Shown in pieces: positions 44,653-59,639 of a stretch of DNA of 64,000 nt. The translations under genes and the position numbers were made by a program. Below the pieces are notes generated by a model. The model did not search any database. It worked only from the letters and a program-made list of their open reading frames with translations, and had not been told where the DNA came from. Within the stretch, counting starts at the first letter, position 1. Each line of letters starts with the position of its first letter. This DNA comes from Latrodectus hesperus (Eukaryota; Arthropoda; Arachnida; Araneae; Theridiidae): positions 74,785,609-74,849,608 of the forward strand of contig CM075853.1 of assembly GCA_037975125.1 (NCBI GenBank), read 5' to 3'.

Positions 44653-47471
44653 TATTATTCTTAACTACACATTAATTATACTCTTCTACACAGGTGCAGA
44701 ACACAAGGTGGTACACCTTTATTACTTGCATCTTATTTCAGCTATTCAAATTATATATGTATGTGCTGCAATATTTTGCTATGTATTCATGATAAAATGG
44801 AAATCAATCGTTGATGTGGTATTTATAATGCGTACAAATTGTTGTTATATCTGACTTATTATAAGTGTAAAGAAACATGATCACTGAAGCTTTCTTAATA
44901 AAAATGTTTCTTAAACAGTCAAAATTTTTTCAATTACTTTTCTGAAAAAAGTTAAAATAATCTGTGCAATAATTTTAGGTTGGTCCAGAATAAGGAAATG
45001 TTAGGATTTAGATAAATGTTGAAGAAAATACTGAACGCAAAAAATAACATTGTTACATATAACTTCCGAAATTAAAATCCATTTCCAGTGCTAGTTGCCT
45101 AAAAAAATTAATGATTCTTTAAAGAGTAGTAATTATTAAAGTGTTTGTTTAATGGTATATTTTAAAATGATGATTCTGTTTATGTACAAAATGTTGAATA
45201 AAACAGCAAGGGAAATAAATTATTCATTTTAATGAATTATTTTATTCGTTGTTTATAGCTCTCAGCATTTATTTAAAGAACACTTGAAAAGGCAATTTCA
45301 GATGTATTAATCATCTTTACGTGAAATATGTAAGAGGACCTGTTATCATACAAAAAGACACATTAACGTTATTTTGGGTTACCAATGGTCTTAAGGGAAT
45401 AATTTATTAGCGGTATTTCATAGATTACCTTTCTCAATTTTTCAGACTATATCGTAGATAACTTCTTTTATTCTAAATTGATAGCACCTGTGTGCATAGG
45501 GTTTTCTGTATTAAAACTACGATTAGACAGGCATAATAGTGAAGAGTAAAACTTTAATAAAATTACAAAGTTCTGATAAACAAAGAAACATGTATTTTCA
45601 AAATTTAAAATACCTATTCAAGACGTAACGATAACGATGGGATTTAAAAAAAATATTATAGCCGATAGATAATTTATAATATTTAAAAAATAAAAACATA
45701 ATTTAGTTCAAAGATTCAGTGCCATTGAAATCTTAACTCTTGCACGTTCTTAATACTCCCGGATTAGAATCTTAGGAGAAAAATTTTGCAAAAAGAGTGT
45801 GTTTATTTCTTTCTTACTAAATTTAATCAACTAAAACACCAATACATGAGAATTTACTTTGAAAACTTTTAAATTTTGGGTTTTAATAATTTTTTCTTTT
45901 TCTTTCGGACACTACTAATTTTTCAAACCCTTGATGACTTAACGTCTTACAAATAAAAATGCTATTTTTTCAATGTTTTTCTGATTTTTCAAGCTATATC
46001 TTTATGAAATACTTTTTGACAAGGTAGTAAAATATGGAAGTGTTTTTAATATGTTATAAAATATTGTTTAATATATAAAAATGCGTTATTAAAAATTTTC
46101 TGATCCACACTAATTTTTGAAATTGTTCTATTTTAGGAAGTTGTAAGGCCCGTGAACTGTTGCCGTAATGGAATGAGCTGCTTACAAACATTAAGTTGTA
46201 AATAATGTTTTTACAATGTTACATAACATTTTTAAAGAAAAGTTAAATTTAAATTACTTTAAAACTGTTAAATGACATTGGCTTTGATTTAAAATAATAG
46301 TCGTAATAACACTTTGACGATTATACTTTTTAGGAGAAATTAAAAATAGTGGATTCCTTAAATTAAAATAGAATTTATTTTTCACACGTTTCAAAATCTT
46401 AAATTTGATATCAGATGAAAATTTTATTTTCCTTGCCAAATCTCATCAACTTTTTTCTACTTCTATAATATATGCACGTTACCAACAGTTTAAAATTTTT
46501 AAACATTTGAGACATTTTGACATCAACAACATTTATCAGTTTAAGTTATTTAATTAAAAATTTAATAATTTCTTTTAAAAAGGAGTATTAAATTATATTT
46601 TACTGAATATAAGAAGTAAAAGAAGAGAAATAGTTATTTTTTATTTAACTTTTCACAAAAAATTATTTAGTTATCATATTTATTTTATTTTAATATATTT
46701 AACGTACTATTAACATTTTTATAGCAAAGGAAAACAGTTTTTTGAATTATTGATGTGTTTTCTCAGCATCTATAGTTTTGTTAACATTTACTTATTATAG
46801 TTAGTCTCACTGACACAACAATCAAATGATATTTAAAAAAACTTTTCAACTAACGACTCATAAAGATATAATCCATAGTTTATGTATTTATGTAATTTAA
46901 GAAGTTCTTTTTATTATATTTTTATCTTTACATGTATGCAATTTTTAAAATGCAAAAATTAAAGTGTTAGCTTAATTAGAGGTGAATCCTAGCAAAATGA
47001 TGCAATTTCTCTATTAAAAACAGAATGATATATTTAAGCGTTTATATTTCAGATTTTAAATTCAGTAAAAATATTTCATTTGTAATAAAAGTAAAGTCAT
47101 GCAAATATGTTTAAAAATATATAAAGTGAATTACGTCAACAATATTAAGTAAGGCTCTCTTAATAATACGCAGAAAAATTAAGAGTTTAAATTCATCCTT
47201 TAAGACAGAATACTTTAAAACTATTAAATTACATTATTTTAAAATGTGTATTCTAATAAGATCACAGTTTCATTCTTAACACGTAGCTTTGATGTTAATA
47301 ATTTTAAATAAATGTAAAATTAACGCCAGCTATACATGAAAATTCTGATGCAGCTTCTGAAGGAGGCTATTTATAGGAAATTGTAATGAGAATATTTTGC
47401 AGACAAAAGCTTTACGTATACATTATTCAAATTTCAGCTTAGATCAGATGGATTTAAGCTCTCGTTGTCTT

Positions 47472-47617
47472 ACAAATTAATAAGAATGAAAAAGCTTACT
47501 ACAAACGTTTTATTTGGTGTTTAAGTAAAACTAATTGGATGAAACAAATTAATAAAAATGAAATAGCTTGTTACGAACGTTTTATTTGGTGTTTAGGTAA
47601 AACTAATTGGATGAAAC
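47472..47617. repeat. Tandem duplication, two copies of a 72-bp unit
   Basis: The segment starting acaaattaataa and ending ctaattggatgaaac occurs twice back to back with a 72-bp period and about six differences. No coding content. Confidence 0.9.
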
Positions 47618-50600
47618 TCCAAAATATTCAAATATAAAAGGAATTTATTGCATTATAAATTTAAAACGATCCTACATTTAGAATGTAAATTGAATTAAAA
47701 CTTGTATTCTTTTTATAATTTGACACTAACAAACATTGTCAATTAAGTTCTTTTTATTTACATTATAATTGAAATAAACTCTAATTACACACACACACAC
47801 ATATATTTGTAGATTTTATGTGGATGAAAACGTGACAGATTTGTGTAATAATATTAATGTTGTTATAGAAGAGATTTTGACGGAACCATCGAAATCTCAG
47901 CGAATATATTTTTTAAATAAGTAGTCTAAAACTCTGAAGTCCAGAATGCTTATGTAAGAAAAATGTGTTACGTATATTCTAAGTTTATTCTATAAATTGT
48001 TTGCGAAAACTATGTTATTAATGATGGAAAGTAAGCAAAAAAAATGAATAGAGAACATCAGTTTTGAGTAAAAAGTGGTGTTGAATGACATACATTTAGA
48101 GAAATAGAACAACGATTTTTAAAATGATGCTTTTGTAGCAGTTAAAAAGTGTAAGTATAGTTGATGTAAACATTGTTTAGAAAGAATTTATGTCTTCTTT
48201 ACGGATTTAAATGTGAAGAATGTTTATTAAATCCTATTTTTGATAATATTTCAATTCGATAAAACTTGACTTTTCTTATGTAATTGGGAGAACTTTAGTA
48301 GAATTTTTTATAGCTACTATTTCGCTCTTTCGCTATTTTTTTTAATTCATCCGTCACGGCAGTTTGAGATTATAATGCACTTAGCTTATTGAATGACCAA
48401 ATATTTAAAAGAAGTAACAAAGGATTTCAAACAATATGATAAAAACAAATGAAAAATATGATAAATGTGCATTTTCAGCATATTTACATATATACTGTGG
48501 GCAATTTTTTTTATTTGTGTGAAAACTGACATCAATATTACGCATGCTACATATGAAATACTTAAGTTAAATTTTGTTTTTAACTAAGAGACTTTTTTCT
48601 TTAAAATGATCCCTGAATACTGTCTTCTCGATTTATACATATGTTTATTTTGCATTTAAAAACATTTATACCATGAAATTCATACTTTCAGTTAATAAAA
48701 TAACATTTTTTAAAATAAAATGCATTTATACATGTGCAATACTCATCTAAATTTTCATTTTTCAAACTATGCGATTTCCAACAATGCAAATCATAAAATG
48801 TGAGAAATTACTTTTGTTTCACAAAGATTCATTCTTTGGAAATTTATAATAAATTTTTAGGCAATATCCTGCTAAAAGTATGCCATGATGATATAATGAA
48901 ATAAAATTATAATTAGTTCTACTCTTCTGAATTCTCACCGTAAAATAAATTTTTAACCAGCCTAGTTGAAATAAGTATAAAAAATTTTTCGTCTTTAAAT
49001 CTTACTTCACAGGTAAATTTTGCATTTTGTTGTTGCAGACGAGTTTAAACTCTAAAAATTTTTTCTCACGTTGTGCTTTCATCATCATCAGAGATTTTAA
49101 TTTAGAAGCATTTCGAACTTTCTTTTCTTTTATTTTTCTTTGAAACAAACCATGGTTATTTTGAGCTCTATTTGTTGTTTTCGTTATTTTGTAATTAGAA
49201 ACTTCTCTATCATCATATTTCCCAATTTATTTTCCAAAAACGAAATAACAGTATTTTACCTCGTAACTTATTGGAGTATACTTGATTGATTGTAAGGCAA
49301 AATTTTGGGAGAACACATTTGAAATAAGGTGATAGTTTAAATTTGAATAATTTTACTACATTAAAAATTAAGTTTTTTAAATTTGAGAATGAGCTTTATG
49401 AGATAATGGTATTTACAAATGAAATTTTAGTCAATATGGAAAGGGAAGATAATGTATTTAAACTAAGGCCTTTATAATAAAGTTCCATCCAAAATAAATT
49501 ATTTTTAAAATGGTAACACAATGATGAAAATTTAATATATATAGTTAATAAAAAAGGAAGCATTAATTTCTTATTCCGTCTTTAAATCTTAAGGATTTAA
49601 CTCCCACAATTTCTGATCTTTTTGAAATATAATTACTATTGTGATTTATCAAAAGATTATAAGAATATACAATTTCCTTTTTTAAAATAGCAGAGTTATG
49701 CATCATCTACAGAACAAATTTGGAAAATTTTTAATTAAATCAATTTTAATGACCTCTAAAAATAAAAGCAACTAAATGTTGTTTGCAATATTTTAGAACC
49801 GTTAGTTTAGAGACAGTTTCTATAAATAACTTCTAACGATAACTATATTTAATTTTTCAACACAATACACATCGAAACTTAAATGAGTACCATTTGTCTC
49901 AATGAATAAAACGTAAATAATTAAAAATTTGTAAGAAGCAATGAAATTATATTCTAAAAGTCAAAGAATAATGAAATTTAAAATATTCAAGTGGTGACAA
50001 AGCGCATAAAAGGGATGCAATTGTATATTTTCCTTTATTTATTACAAAGAAAAGCTGCATGATTTATCGATTAATTTTTATTTTGATATTGCTTTGCATC
50101 TTCTTTTTCTTACGAGTGTAATTGACATCAAATTAATTCGTTCGATAAGTGCAAATTAAGCAATGACTACTAATTAAGAAGCACTATTCAGACTGTAACG
50201 TGCACTTTGCATAAGAGTAACATACTTTCCTCAGTCAACAGTTTACGAGAAGAAAATATGTTATACTTCCTTTAATTTAACTACTGCTACCTGAAATCAT
50301 ACAGTTTTAGATGGCAATAATTTGCATCATATTAATAAACTGTAAACTTTTAAAGAGTAATGAGTGACATAATTGTATGAATAATAATGGATTTTTGATT
50401 TGTTTTACATTGTATATTATTATGTTTTAGTTTAACAAGAAAATCTTATCTCAGTGCAAAATATTATAATTTGCCATATCTTTGCATCAATGGAACTAAA
50501 TCATGATAAATTATGATATTGCAGAAGAAATGCCGTCCGCATTGCGCCGCAAGTATGACTCCAAACTTGTAAAAACTAGATTCAAAAAATTAAAATTGCA

Positions 50601-51015
50601 TTGAAACGCCTCTTCTATATAAAAATCTAGAAAGTCAAATAAGTCGTAGAATCTTTTATGATTTTTTTAATTGTAGATGTTGAATTGTGTTTTATCCTAC
50701 AAGCGCATCATTATAAAATGAAAGAATAATTTAAAAATAAATTATAGTAATGAAATATTGAAAATATACAAATGCTCACGAATATGTGTATATGTACTTC
50801 TTAAATATATATTACGCAAATTATTCTTACTATAGTGTAATTTATGACACAAAATAATGGGTATCAAATTGAATAAAGAAATGTTTTCTTTGGTCAACAA
50901 AAATAAATGTAATTACACAATAAAATATGTATCATATAAAATCTTCAAATTAGAATTATTCAGTATACGAACTCAAATAATTTCAATGAAAAACTCCTAT
51001 TTTGAACTCTTATTA

Positions 51016-52277
51016 CACTACAGGCCATTAAAATTGCTACACCAAGAAGGAATGCAAAAAACAGAACGATATTTATTATACACATACATTATAGTGGAAA
51101 GAACAAGTGATTAGATTTACAGGAAATTAGGATGTATAGATCTTGAGAAACCAGTACCCAGTGCAGCCACCTCTGGCTGCAATAACAGCATTTATCCGCC
51201 TAGGCATGGAGTCAAACAGAGATTGTATGGCATGTACGGGGATCTGAGTCCATGCAGCTTCAACACTATGCCACAGTTTATCGACAGTAGTGGATGGTGA
51301 GTGATGGCGTGCCAATCATTCGGCAACCATTGACCACGCGTTCTCAATTGGTGATAGATCAGGAGAACGTGCTGGCCAGGGTAACAGTCAAACCCGTACT
51401 TCAGGACAGTACGGGCATCATGCGGTCGTGCATTATCCTGTTGAAACAAAGTATTAGGGAGGCCTCGAAGATAGGGCAGAGCCATGGGCCTTAACACATC
51501 GGAAATGTAACAGTTGCTATTCAAAGTGCCGGTAATGCGAACAAGAGGTGATCGAGATGTGTATCCAATGGCACCTCATACCATCACTCCAGAAGATGGG
51601 CCAGTATGGCGATGTCCAATGCGAGCTGGCAATGCGCGTTCTCCACGATGCCTCCAAACACAGATGCTGCCATCATGGTCCTGTATACAGAACTGAGATT
51701 CATCTGTAAAGATGACGTGTGCCATTCCCGCGTCCTTCCTTGCAAATACTCCATTTCTCGACTCAGGGTTCATGACGTGGCTGTACGATCCTTTGTGACC
51801 ATGCGGATAAGATGTCTGTCTTCTCTGCTGTTAGTGATGGGGAAGGGTCGCTGAGATCCTGCATGACTTTCCGTATGATTGTCCTGAACCCATCGATTCC
51901 ATATTCTGCTAACAGTCATGGGGTCTCAACCGACGCGAGCAGCAATATTGCGGTACGATAAACCGCAATCCCGGTAGGCTATAATCCTTCCTCGATCAAA
52001 GTCAGACACGTGCTGATAGGCATTTCTTCTTCTTACACGAGGCATTACAACAATTTTCTTTGCCGAAAACAGCGTTGAAACGGAAATTGAGTATGAGAAA
52101 TCTGCTGTCAAATCTCTGGTTTTATACACATTGCAGATGTCGCTATTGTCGCCTGCCTTGTATGAATGCGCTGAAAATCTAATCATTTGCATATCACAGC
52201 AAGTTATACCTGTCATGCAAATTTCACGTGTGTGGTGTGCCGCTTTCCTGGTGTAGCAATTTTAATGGCCAGTAGTG
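51016..52277 (-). mobile_element. Tc1-family DNA transposon (1262 bp), near full length but inactive
   Basis: Flanked by TA; terminal inverted repeats begin CACTACAGGCCATTAAAATT (low-coordinate end) and CACTACTGGCCATTAAAATT (high-coordinate end). The transposase lies on the minus strand. It belongs to the same family as the 707-bp element at 43.9 kb, inverted relative to it and 6.4 kb away. Confidence 0.94.
51127..52045 (-). pseudogene. Tc1 transposase pseudogene (DD34E type)
   Basis: Begins MPRVRRRNAYQHVSDFDRGR at 52045 and ends RGGCTGYWFLKIYTS at 51127. In order: the first helix-turn-helix (LSYRNIAARVG); a broken second DNA-binding part, where about 40 residues are missing after ATSRTLSRE; first catalytic Asp in VIFTDESQF (51704); second in FQQDNARPH (51437); Glu in the P-I-E-N-A-W stretch (51345). 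Stops and frameshifts separate these. The distance from second Asp to Glu is about 13 nt short of the 34-residue spacing, so one frameshift lies there. About 306 codons remain of the usual 340. Confidence 0.9.
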
Positions 52278-55200
52278 TATTAAAACAAATGTGCTTTGTT
52301 TTTATATTCAATGTCTTGTTTTACAATATTTCTATTAACAGTTACAATTTCAGAAGCATTGAAAATTTAATATTGATTACATTAAACCAGAATAAAATAA
52401 TTTCATTTTTTCTGCGTACGCGAGTTCCTCATCAGTAGAAATTCCACTAAGCTAAAACTTAAACTCTCATATAATGTTACATATCTTCCTTAAATAACGA
52501 AGGTTCAATTTGCTACATATTATTAAATGATTTCAGGATCCTTCTTTTAATTTGATCAGAAAATGGTTTTATGATTCATTTTGTACAAAGCATAATATGC
52601 ATTGTTTTATAATAATGAAACGCAAGACACATTTATTCAAATATTTTACTCAACAAAACAATTACATAGCCTGTACAGATCAACAAACTCACAATAAAAC
52701 ATCAATAAACTTTAAGAGTACAATGTGAAAATCCAATTACAAACTTGCAAATATGTGGCAGAGTAACAACAATGCTATACTATGAACTTCATTTACCAAA
52801 TACTATCTGTCAATTGGCACATTGGTTTTTCTCTGTTTCGTATATCAACAGCAAGTTCAGCAAAAACTGTTGAAAGCAATTGTACATCAAATAGAGTTTT
52901 CATGCATATAACATATATATATCTCACATTTATTATTTAACATTTCGCTCTTGTAGGCATAAATAATGCCAGAAATTATCATTCTCGAGGTTAATAGCAT
53001 TACACATAAATAAAAGAGAGAGAGAGCTCGTAAAAGACAATTATTCTCCTTCATTTTCCTCACATGCGAAATATGTGCTGTTTCTCGATGAAAGTTTTTA
53101 ATTTATGAATAACAAAAAAAAAAAACTCTTACAATAAACAATCCTACACAGAAAATTTAGCTTTTAACTTATCGAACACTTAAAATGAATACTCTCACAC
53201 TTGATACAAACTGTCGTTCATTTATCATAAGTCAATAAGATTTATTCCAATAATTTCATTTAAAAAATGTAGTTAAAAAAGTTAACCATTTCGAATGTAT
53301 GAGCATTAAAAATTTTAGCGTTAAGTCTTAAAAACTATAATGTAATGATACCTATTATACAATTGTATGCATTTTATTTTTTAGCTATGATTTATGAATA
53401 ATTTATTTTAAAGAAGTATATATTTATATTACTTGATATAACAATATATGAATTATTTTGTTATGAAATCAGAGATAAAAGTTTGAAATAAAGAATAAAA
53501 AATATTCCCTTTTATAATAAGTTAAAATTAAATACAAAACATTTAATCCAAATAATTTATTTAATAAATTTCATCATGTACTGATGTATTGAAAAAATAA
53601 TTTTATCATTTTGATTCGAATTTTGGAAAAATTTAAAATTGAAGGATTTATTGAAGGATTTTAACATATTAAGATTTTAATAAAGGGATTCAGCATTAGT
53701 TTGCATTAAATGCTAGCATTGAATATTTAGAAAAAGTATTAATTGAATATTTAGAAATTAAAAGTCTTCAGAAAAATGTTTTCTTTTACATATATAAATA
53801 TTAAAAATTTTGTTTGAAATTCATAAATTTTAAAATGTTTTATTCGCAATCATTAAATTTCATTTCATAGTATTTTAAGAAAAATAAAAGCATATATTTG
53901 AAGTTTTGCATATTTTCACTCCTCAAGAACAGGCAGTAAATACTGTTAGAACTATATGTTTTTGGGTACTGCTCACTTAAAGTAAATTTGTTTTCAAAAT
54001 TTTCTTTTTTATAATAATTTTATTCCAAAACAATTCTCTCTGAAAATAAATGATATAAAAACTGAAATATTTGCAACTTGCTAATTCAGATTTGCCTCTC
54101 AAATAAACAAATTGGTAACGTATTAATTAAAATTAGTATTAGTATAATAAATGATAAAGTTTTATGAAATTAAGAATTTTTTTTTGCTTTACACATTAAA
54201 ACTTTTTAAAATAAAATATAATATATGCATACATATATTTCTTCTCATTTGATAAATTAATTTTATGACATAAAATAATTTTTCAAAACAATTTTTGTAG
54301 AAAAATTGTTTCAGTTCATGCACAAAATTTAATATCTTCTAAAGGAAGAAATGAATAACATGATGAAGGTTTCTGCCAATTTCTTTTATAAAAAAAATTA
54401 ACATGAGTACATAACACACAAAAAATATTAATAACATTTTTCAAAACTAGAAGCAACATTTTTAAATAATGAATCTTACAACTTTCAAAATCTTTATAAA
54501 GAGATTTGAGTTCCACGCTTATTTAGACAGTGAATTTTTGGCTCATATTTTGGAGGGAAATTATTAAAAACATTTCCTTCTATAGGACAGAAAATATTCA
54601 ATTCTATTTTATGTTGCGTTTTGAACTTCCAGAGATGCAATATGAGAAATAAGGAACTGGTTTAAAAATGGGAGTTGAAATGCATGAACTTTTTTTTCAA
54701 TAAATTAATACAGTTAATTTTTTCCAATGACAACATTTTTCTGAAACTATTTCTTCATTGGTAAGTAAATATCTTAATGTCAGAATATAAATAAGGAATT
54801 TGAAAACACAGTCTTGGAAACATAAATGCAGTTTCATACATGTTCCTTAATGCACAAATGAACAATCAGAAGGCAGTCAGGTCCCTTCTTAATAATGACA
54901 TCACTGCAAATACAAGAAAACATGAAACAAATTTACTGGTAAGTACGTGTACATTGATTTTTGAAAACTAGGTGTAATATCTACAAATAACTATCAAAGT
55001 ACATTTAGAGAAGTAATATAACATATTTATAAATTCTAAAACTGATGCAAGCTATTTTGGGTTTTAACAATGTCCTTAAAACGTCATATACTTATGATTT
55101 TATTTAGTAGACATGACATTTTATATTGTCTTCTAATCATAATTTTACAATAAACGTTTGATTGGGGTGGATTTAATATGATCAAAATTGTAGAATTATT

Positions 55201-56490
55201 TTTGCTTTAGCTTGATGAATATAAAAAAATTAATAGCTTAATTATTAATATATATATGTGTGTCTGTAAAGCCCGTTAACACAGTTTATTTATTGAAAGT
55301 AAACAGTCGATATCGTTTGAAATAGTGTGAGTTTCGATTCCATAGATATCTCATGAAAAAGTGAAGGTGTATAATAGTTTGCATATATGTTTCTAAGCGT
55401 TTGCAAAATAATGCATAGCTTAAAATTAAAGTATAATATTTTTAATATTTATTCTTATATTTATATTTGTCATTTTATTTGAAAAAGTAAAATTTATTAA
55501 TATTTGTATGCTTACTTTTACTCATTGTTAAGAAAGTCAATACAAAAAAATTAATAATATTCTTTGTTAAATGTTTTGCTAAGTACTTTATATACAATTT
55601 TGCAGTGAAATATTTAATCAAATTAAAATGCGTAAATTAGTAATCTCTATAAGAACATATATTAATTTAAACTGTTAATTATTAGTCAAATTAATGAATT
55701 ATATTAATCAAAACTAATCACAAGAAAATTTTGTAAAATATTACAAAAAAATTGAAGAATTATTAACAATTTTTGTAAAATATACTATTGATTCAGACAA
55801 AAAAGTTAATTTAAAATATTTTCATAATTAGAAAACAGTCATCAACAGTGAACAATGAATTGCGAACGATTTGAAAATTTTTTAATACCTCGTATATTAT
55901 AGAAATTGGTGTTTGGATTCTAAAATTTTATATACTTAATCGGGAAATTCTGTTAGCTCTCAAGAAAATGCATGGAACTTTACAAAATATTTGCAAAATA
56001 ACATGTGGTTCACACTTTGATTTCAGATATGCCTATTACAGGAAATAAATAGAGTATATTCATTGAAGGCTCATAAAATTTACAAAATTTATATAAACGC
56101 TGCTATTATATACAGGATATTAACTTTTAATATATTTATAGTGGTGGTAGCGTCACCTACAATGTGTTTCAATGAAAAAAAAATTACATGAGAAAAATTT
56201 ACATCGGGATCATGGATATAATCTAAAACTTTACAGCAGATCTAGATTTTAAGTTAATGTAATGTACCTTGTAAGAAGTACTCTTTCTAGCTTTTTTTAC
56301 TTTGATAATATCCAGATTGTAGCTGATTTGATTTGTGGTTTACCATATCACCATATTGCTGATCTTTTAGTCGTGATCCCATGAAATTCCAAACCATTCA
56401 ATTTCTCTCAGATTCAATGCTCCACCATTTTAACGTTCAGGCGAAAATATGCTATTGGAATATAACAATTTCTATAATGTATTTTTAATA

Positions 56491-56524
56491 ATCTAGAACA
56501 ACCAGAAGAGTGGTTGTTCTAGAT
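56491..56524. repeat. Perfect hairpin, 14-bp arms, 6-nt loop
   Basis: ATCTAGAACAACCA, loop GAAGAG, then TGGTTGTTCTAGAT. The arms are exact reverse complements and GC-richer than the surroundings. No poly-T run follows. Confidence 0.9.
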
Positions 56525-59500
56525 ACTGGTTTCCAGGATTTGAGCTTCTAAGTATTCAAGATACTTTACCTTTTGTTGTTTTCAGTATAATATGGATGTC
56601 CAATAGACATAATTTTATTAATTATATTTCTTTTGGTTTCGAACATTTAATTTACAATGCTTATTTTCAGGTTTAAGCAGTGTACCCGTTTTCACATTTC
56701 TAGCGCTCATACAATTTGATGAATTTATAATTATTATATTTAAAAATAATTTAAAATTAAAAAGCGAATATTTAAACTTTATATTAAGTACAATTAAATT
56801 TTAAATCATTGGGGGCATTGAAGCATATATGTTAAACTGTGTTAATAATAAGGTGACTTCAGTTATATGCAACTTTCGAAGGCAGATCAATACTTTCCAA
56901 AACATTTATGATGCCAGGTAATACTTTTTACGTATAGATTTGTCAGCCTTAAACAATTCAGAGAACAGTAATAAGAAAGCTCTAGAAACTATTCTTTGTT
57001 TCTGATCGTATTTAACCATAGATAATTTGTGTTTTAGTTTCGCAAGTTAAAAAAAGTTTAACGAGGACATTATCAGTATTATTGGTAATTATATTTCTTT
57101 TGAGAAAATATTTAAAAATTTATATGTAATTAAACAAACCATTATAAAATTATTATATTTCAATGACCACAAACTACATAAAGAATATTAAATTTTATAC
57201 GCAAGACAATTTTATTCATAATTGTTTAATCATGATAATGCTAGAAAACATTTTCATATACTGTACTAACTAATAATAAATAATTAAAAAGTAAATGATA
57301 TCTTTTACACAATGTTGTAAATATAAATATTCAATTTTGTATTTCTTGATAAATACGTTTTTCTAACTTAAAACAGAAATAGGTAATTTTATAACTATTT
57401 GCTGGACTTATGAAATTAATTTTGTTATAAGAGAATTTATAAATTAGAAATAAAATATTTTAACTGCATTTGTACCTGTATTTTAATTGCACCTATAGCA
57501 AAAGTAACGTTTTTCGCAGGTCAATTATATGTATATGAATTTCTTGATAAAACAATCTTGGAAAAAGTTAAAATATTGAGAAATAGAAAACAATTTTCAC
57601 ACTAAAACTGACTATTCTTTTTTAAATTATGAAGAAAAATGGAACTATATTGTCCTTTTAAGTATTCAATTAATTATATAAGCAACAAATTGCTGATATT
57701 TATATGATCCTGAAATATTTGCGTTAAAATTTCGAGCAATTGCATTGCTGTTTTAAAAAAAATCTTATTTTCCAGTATTTTATATGCAATTTTTGATTTA
57801 TTAGAAAATATCAAGTGATTTAAGTATTTCTAGCATGCTTGCATGTGTTCCACATAAGAAACATGAAAATCTTACGAATACGTTAGGCGATCTGAATTAA
57901 CATTTTGATACATTTTCAAAAATATTTTAGTTATTTAAAGAATATGATCAGGGACTGCTCCAATGTAGAGAAAGCAAAATATTAAGTTGTGATAACTCAG
58001 TGTTGATGAAAATCAAGTTATAGTATTGCAAGGAACTAGATAAGATTGAGTCAAACTTAAATCTTTTAAAAATGAAAATTGATTACTGAGTGGTACTTGA
58101 ATATTGTATTCCATGTATGAGTTCCAAGATAATTGATGGTGACTTTAAAATAAGGGCTAATAAGGCTTTCCATTATTCACATAATTGTAAGTTAAATTTT
58201 TGAATAGTTAATTGAAATAATGAACTAAATTTTAAACATTAATTTAGTGAAACATTTTCCTAATTACTTAGAAAAGTAACAAATATTCAAAATATGCCAA
58301 ATGTGTCGAAGTAATTTAGAGATTTCTGCTTTTTATGAGCTCTTTTTTACGAAAAAACTTAATGTTTAGCATGGAAAAACAACATCACAAATATTTTACA
58401 ATTGTAAATATTTATTAGCTTTTAAAGCAAAATTGTGTAATTATTTTTAAGAATTAATTTATTTATATTTTCTTTGAATAAGCTTAAATACAAAAAGTCA
58501 ATCTTGCCTAAATTTGTAATTAATGTTAAATATACTGAATGGAGAAGTCTAGAAAACAATTAATTAAATTTTTTAAAGCGTACGCACAGACAAAAGAAAG
58601 CTAAATGTAGCTAAAATATGTTTTGCATTGTGTTTTAATTATTTCCATTTTTAATTTAGATATATTTCTACATATACACAAGGCTGGTGAAATTACGAGA
58701 TACAATTTCTATAAAATGTGAAATCAATTAATTAGACTGCGTGATTATCCAGTTATATATAAACATTTGGATTATTCAAATTATAACATGTTTCACTAAA
58801 AACATTGTTATAAAATATTTTTGATGTTGGTTTCCAAAAATAACTTTTTGTAAACCTAATTAAGTAAAGAACCGATGACTTTACCGGACACTATGATAAA
58901 AAGATTACAGTCGCCTGAATTTTTTATTTACGGAAATAAAAAACAACTACTAAATTTTACTAACTGCTACCAAAAAAGTTATTAACAATTCTAAACTTTT
59001 ACAGAAATACGAAAACAAAAAAATGAATACTCACCAAATTTATTAGATATATATTCAGTTTGTTAAAATCTCAATAATTTCAATTACTAGCATATATTTT
59101 TTTAACATCCATTAATTATAAATATATGTCAGAGAAATGTTACGATTCTATAATTTGGAACTGAAATGAAAAGTTATACACACATTATTCTGCTTACAAA
59201 CCTCTTTATTATAATTAAACTAAATTAAAACTTTTACAAATTTTACATTTTTAACTACATTAATTTTTAATATTTTAAATACATTAATCTTGCACTTGTT
59301 TTCAAAATAGCAAGCAAATGTACCAGGAATTAAGTACAAATATCTTTGTACTGTTCAATAAACAACATAAAATGTAAAACTAAACAATATAACATTTTGT
59401 ATTTCCTTGAAAGGGATATACTCAACATTTATGAGTGTTAAAGAAAATACGTAATAAATTAAGTACAAAGCAAAATAAATAAGCAAGAGGGGATTGATTT

Positions 59501-59639
59501 ATTTGCTTCATAAAACTTATTTGATTTATTTGAGTTATGTTGCAATTATTCCTAAGGTAATAAAACCCTAAGGTTATTATTAATAACAGTATTTTTTATA
59601 ATGTTAGTAGGTTTGGAAGCACAAGTTTCATAACTCCAA

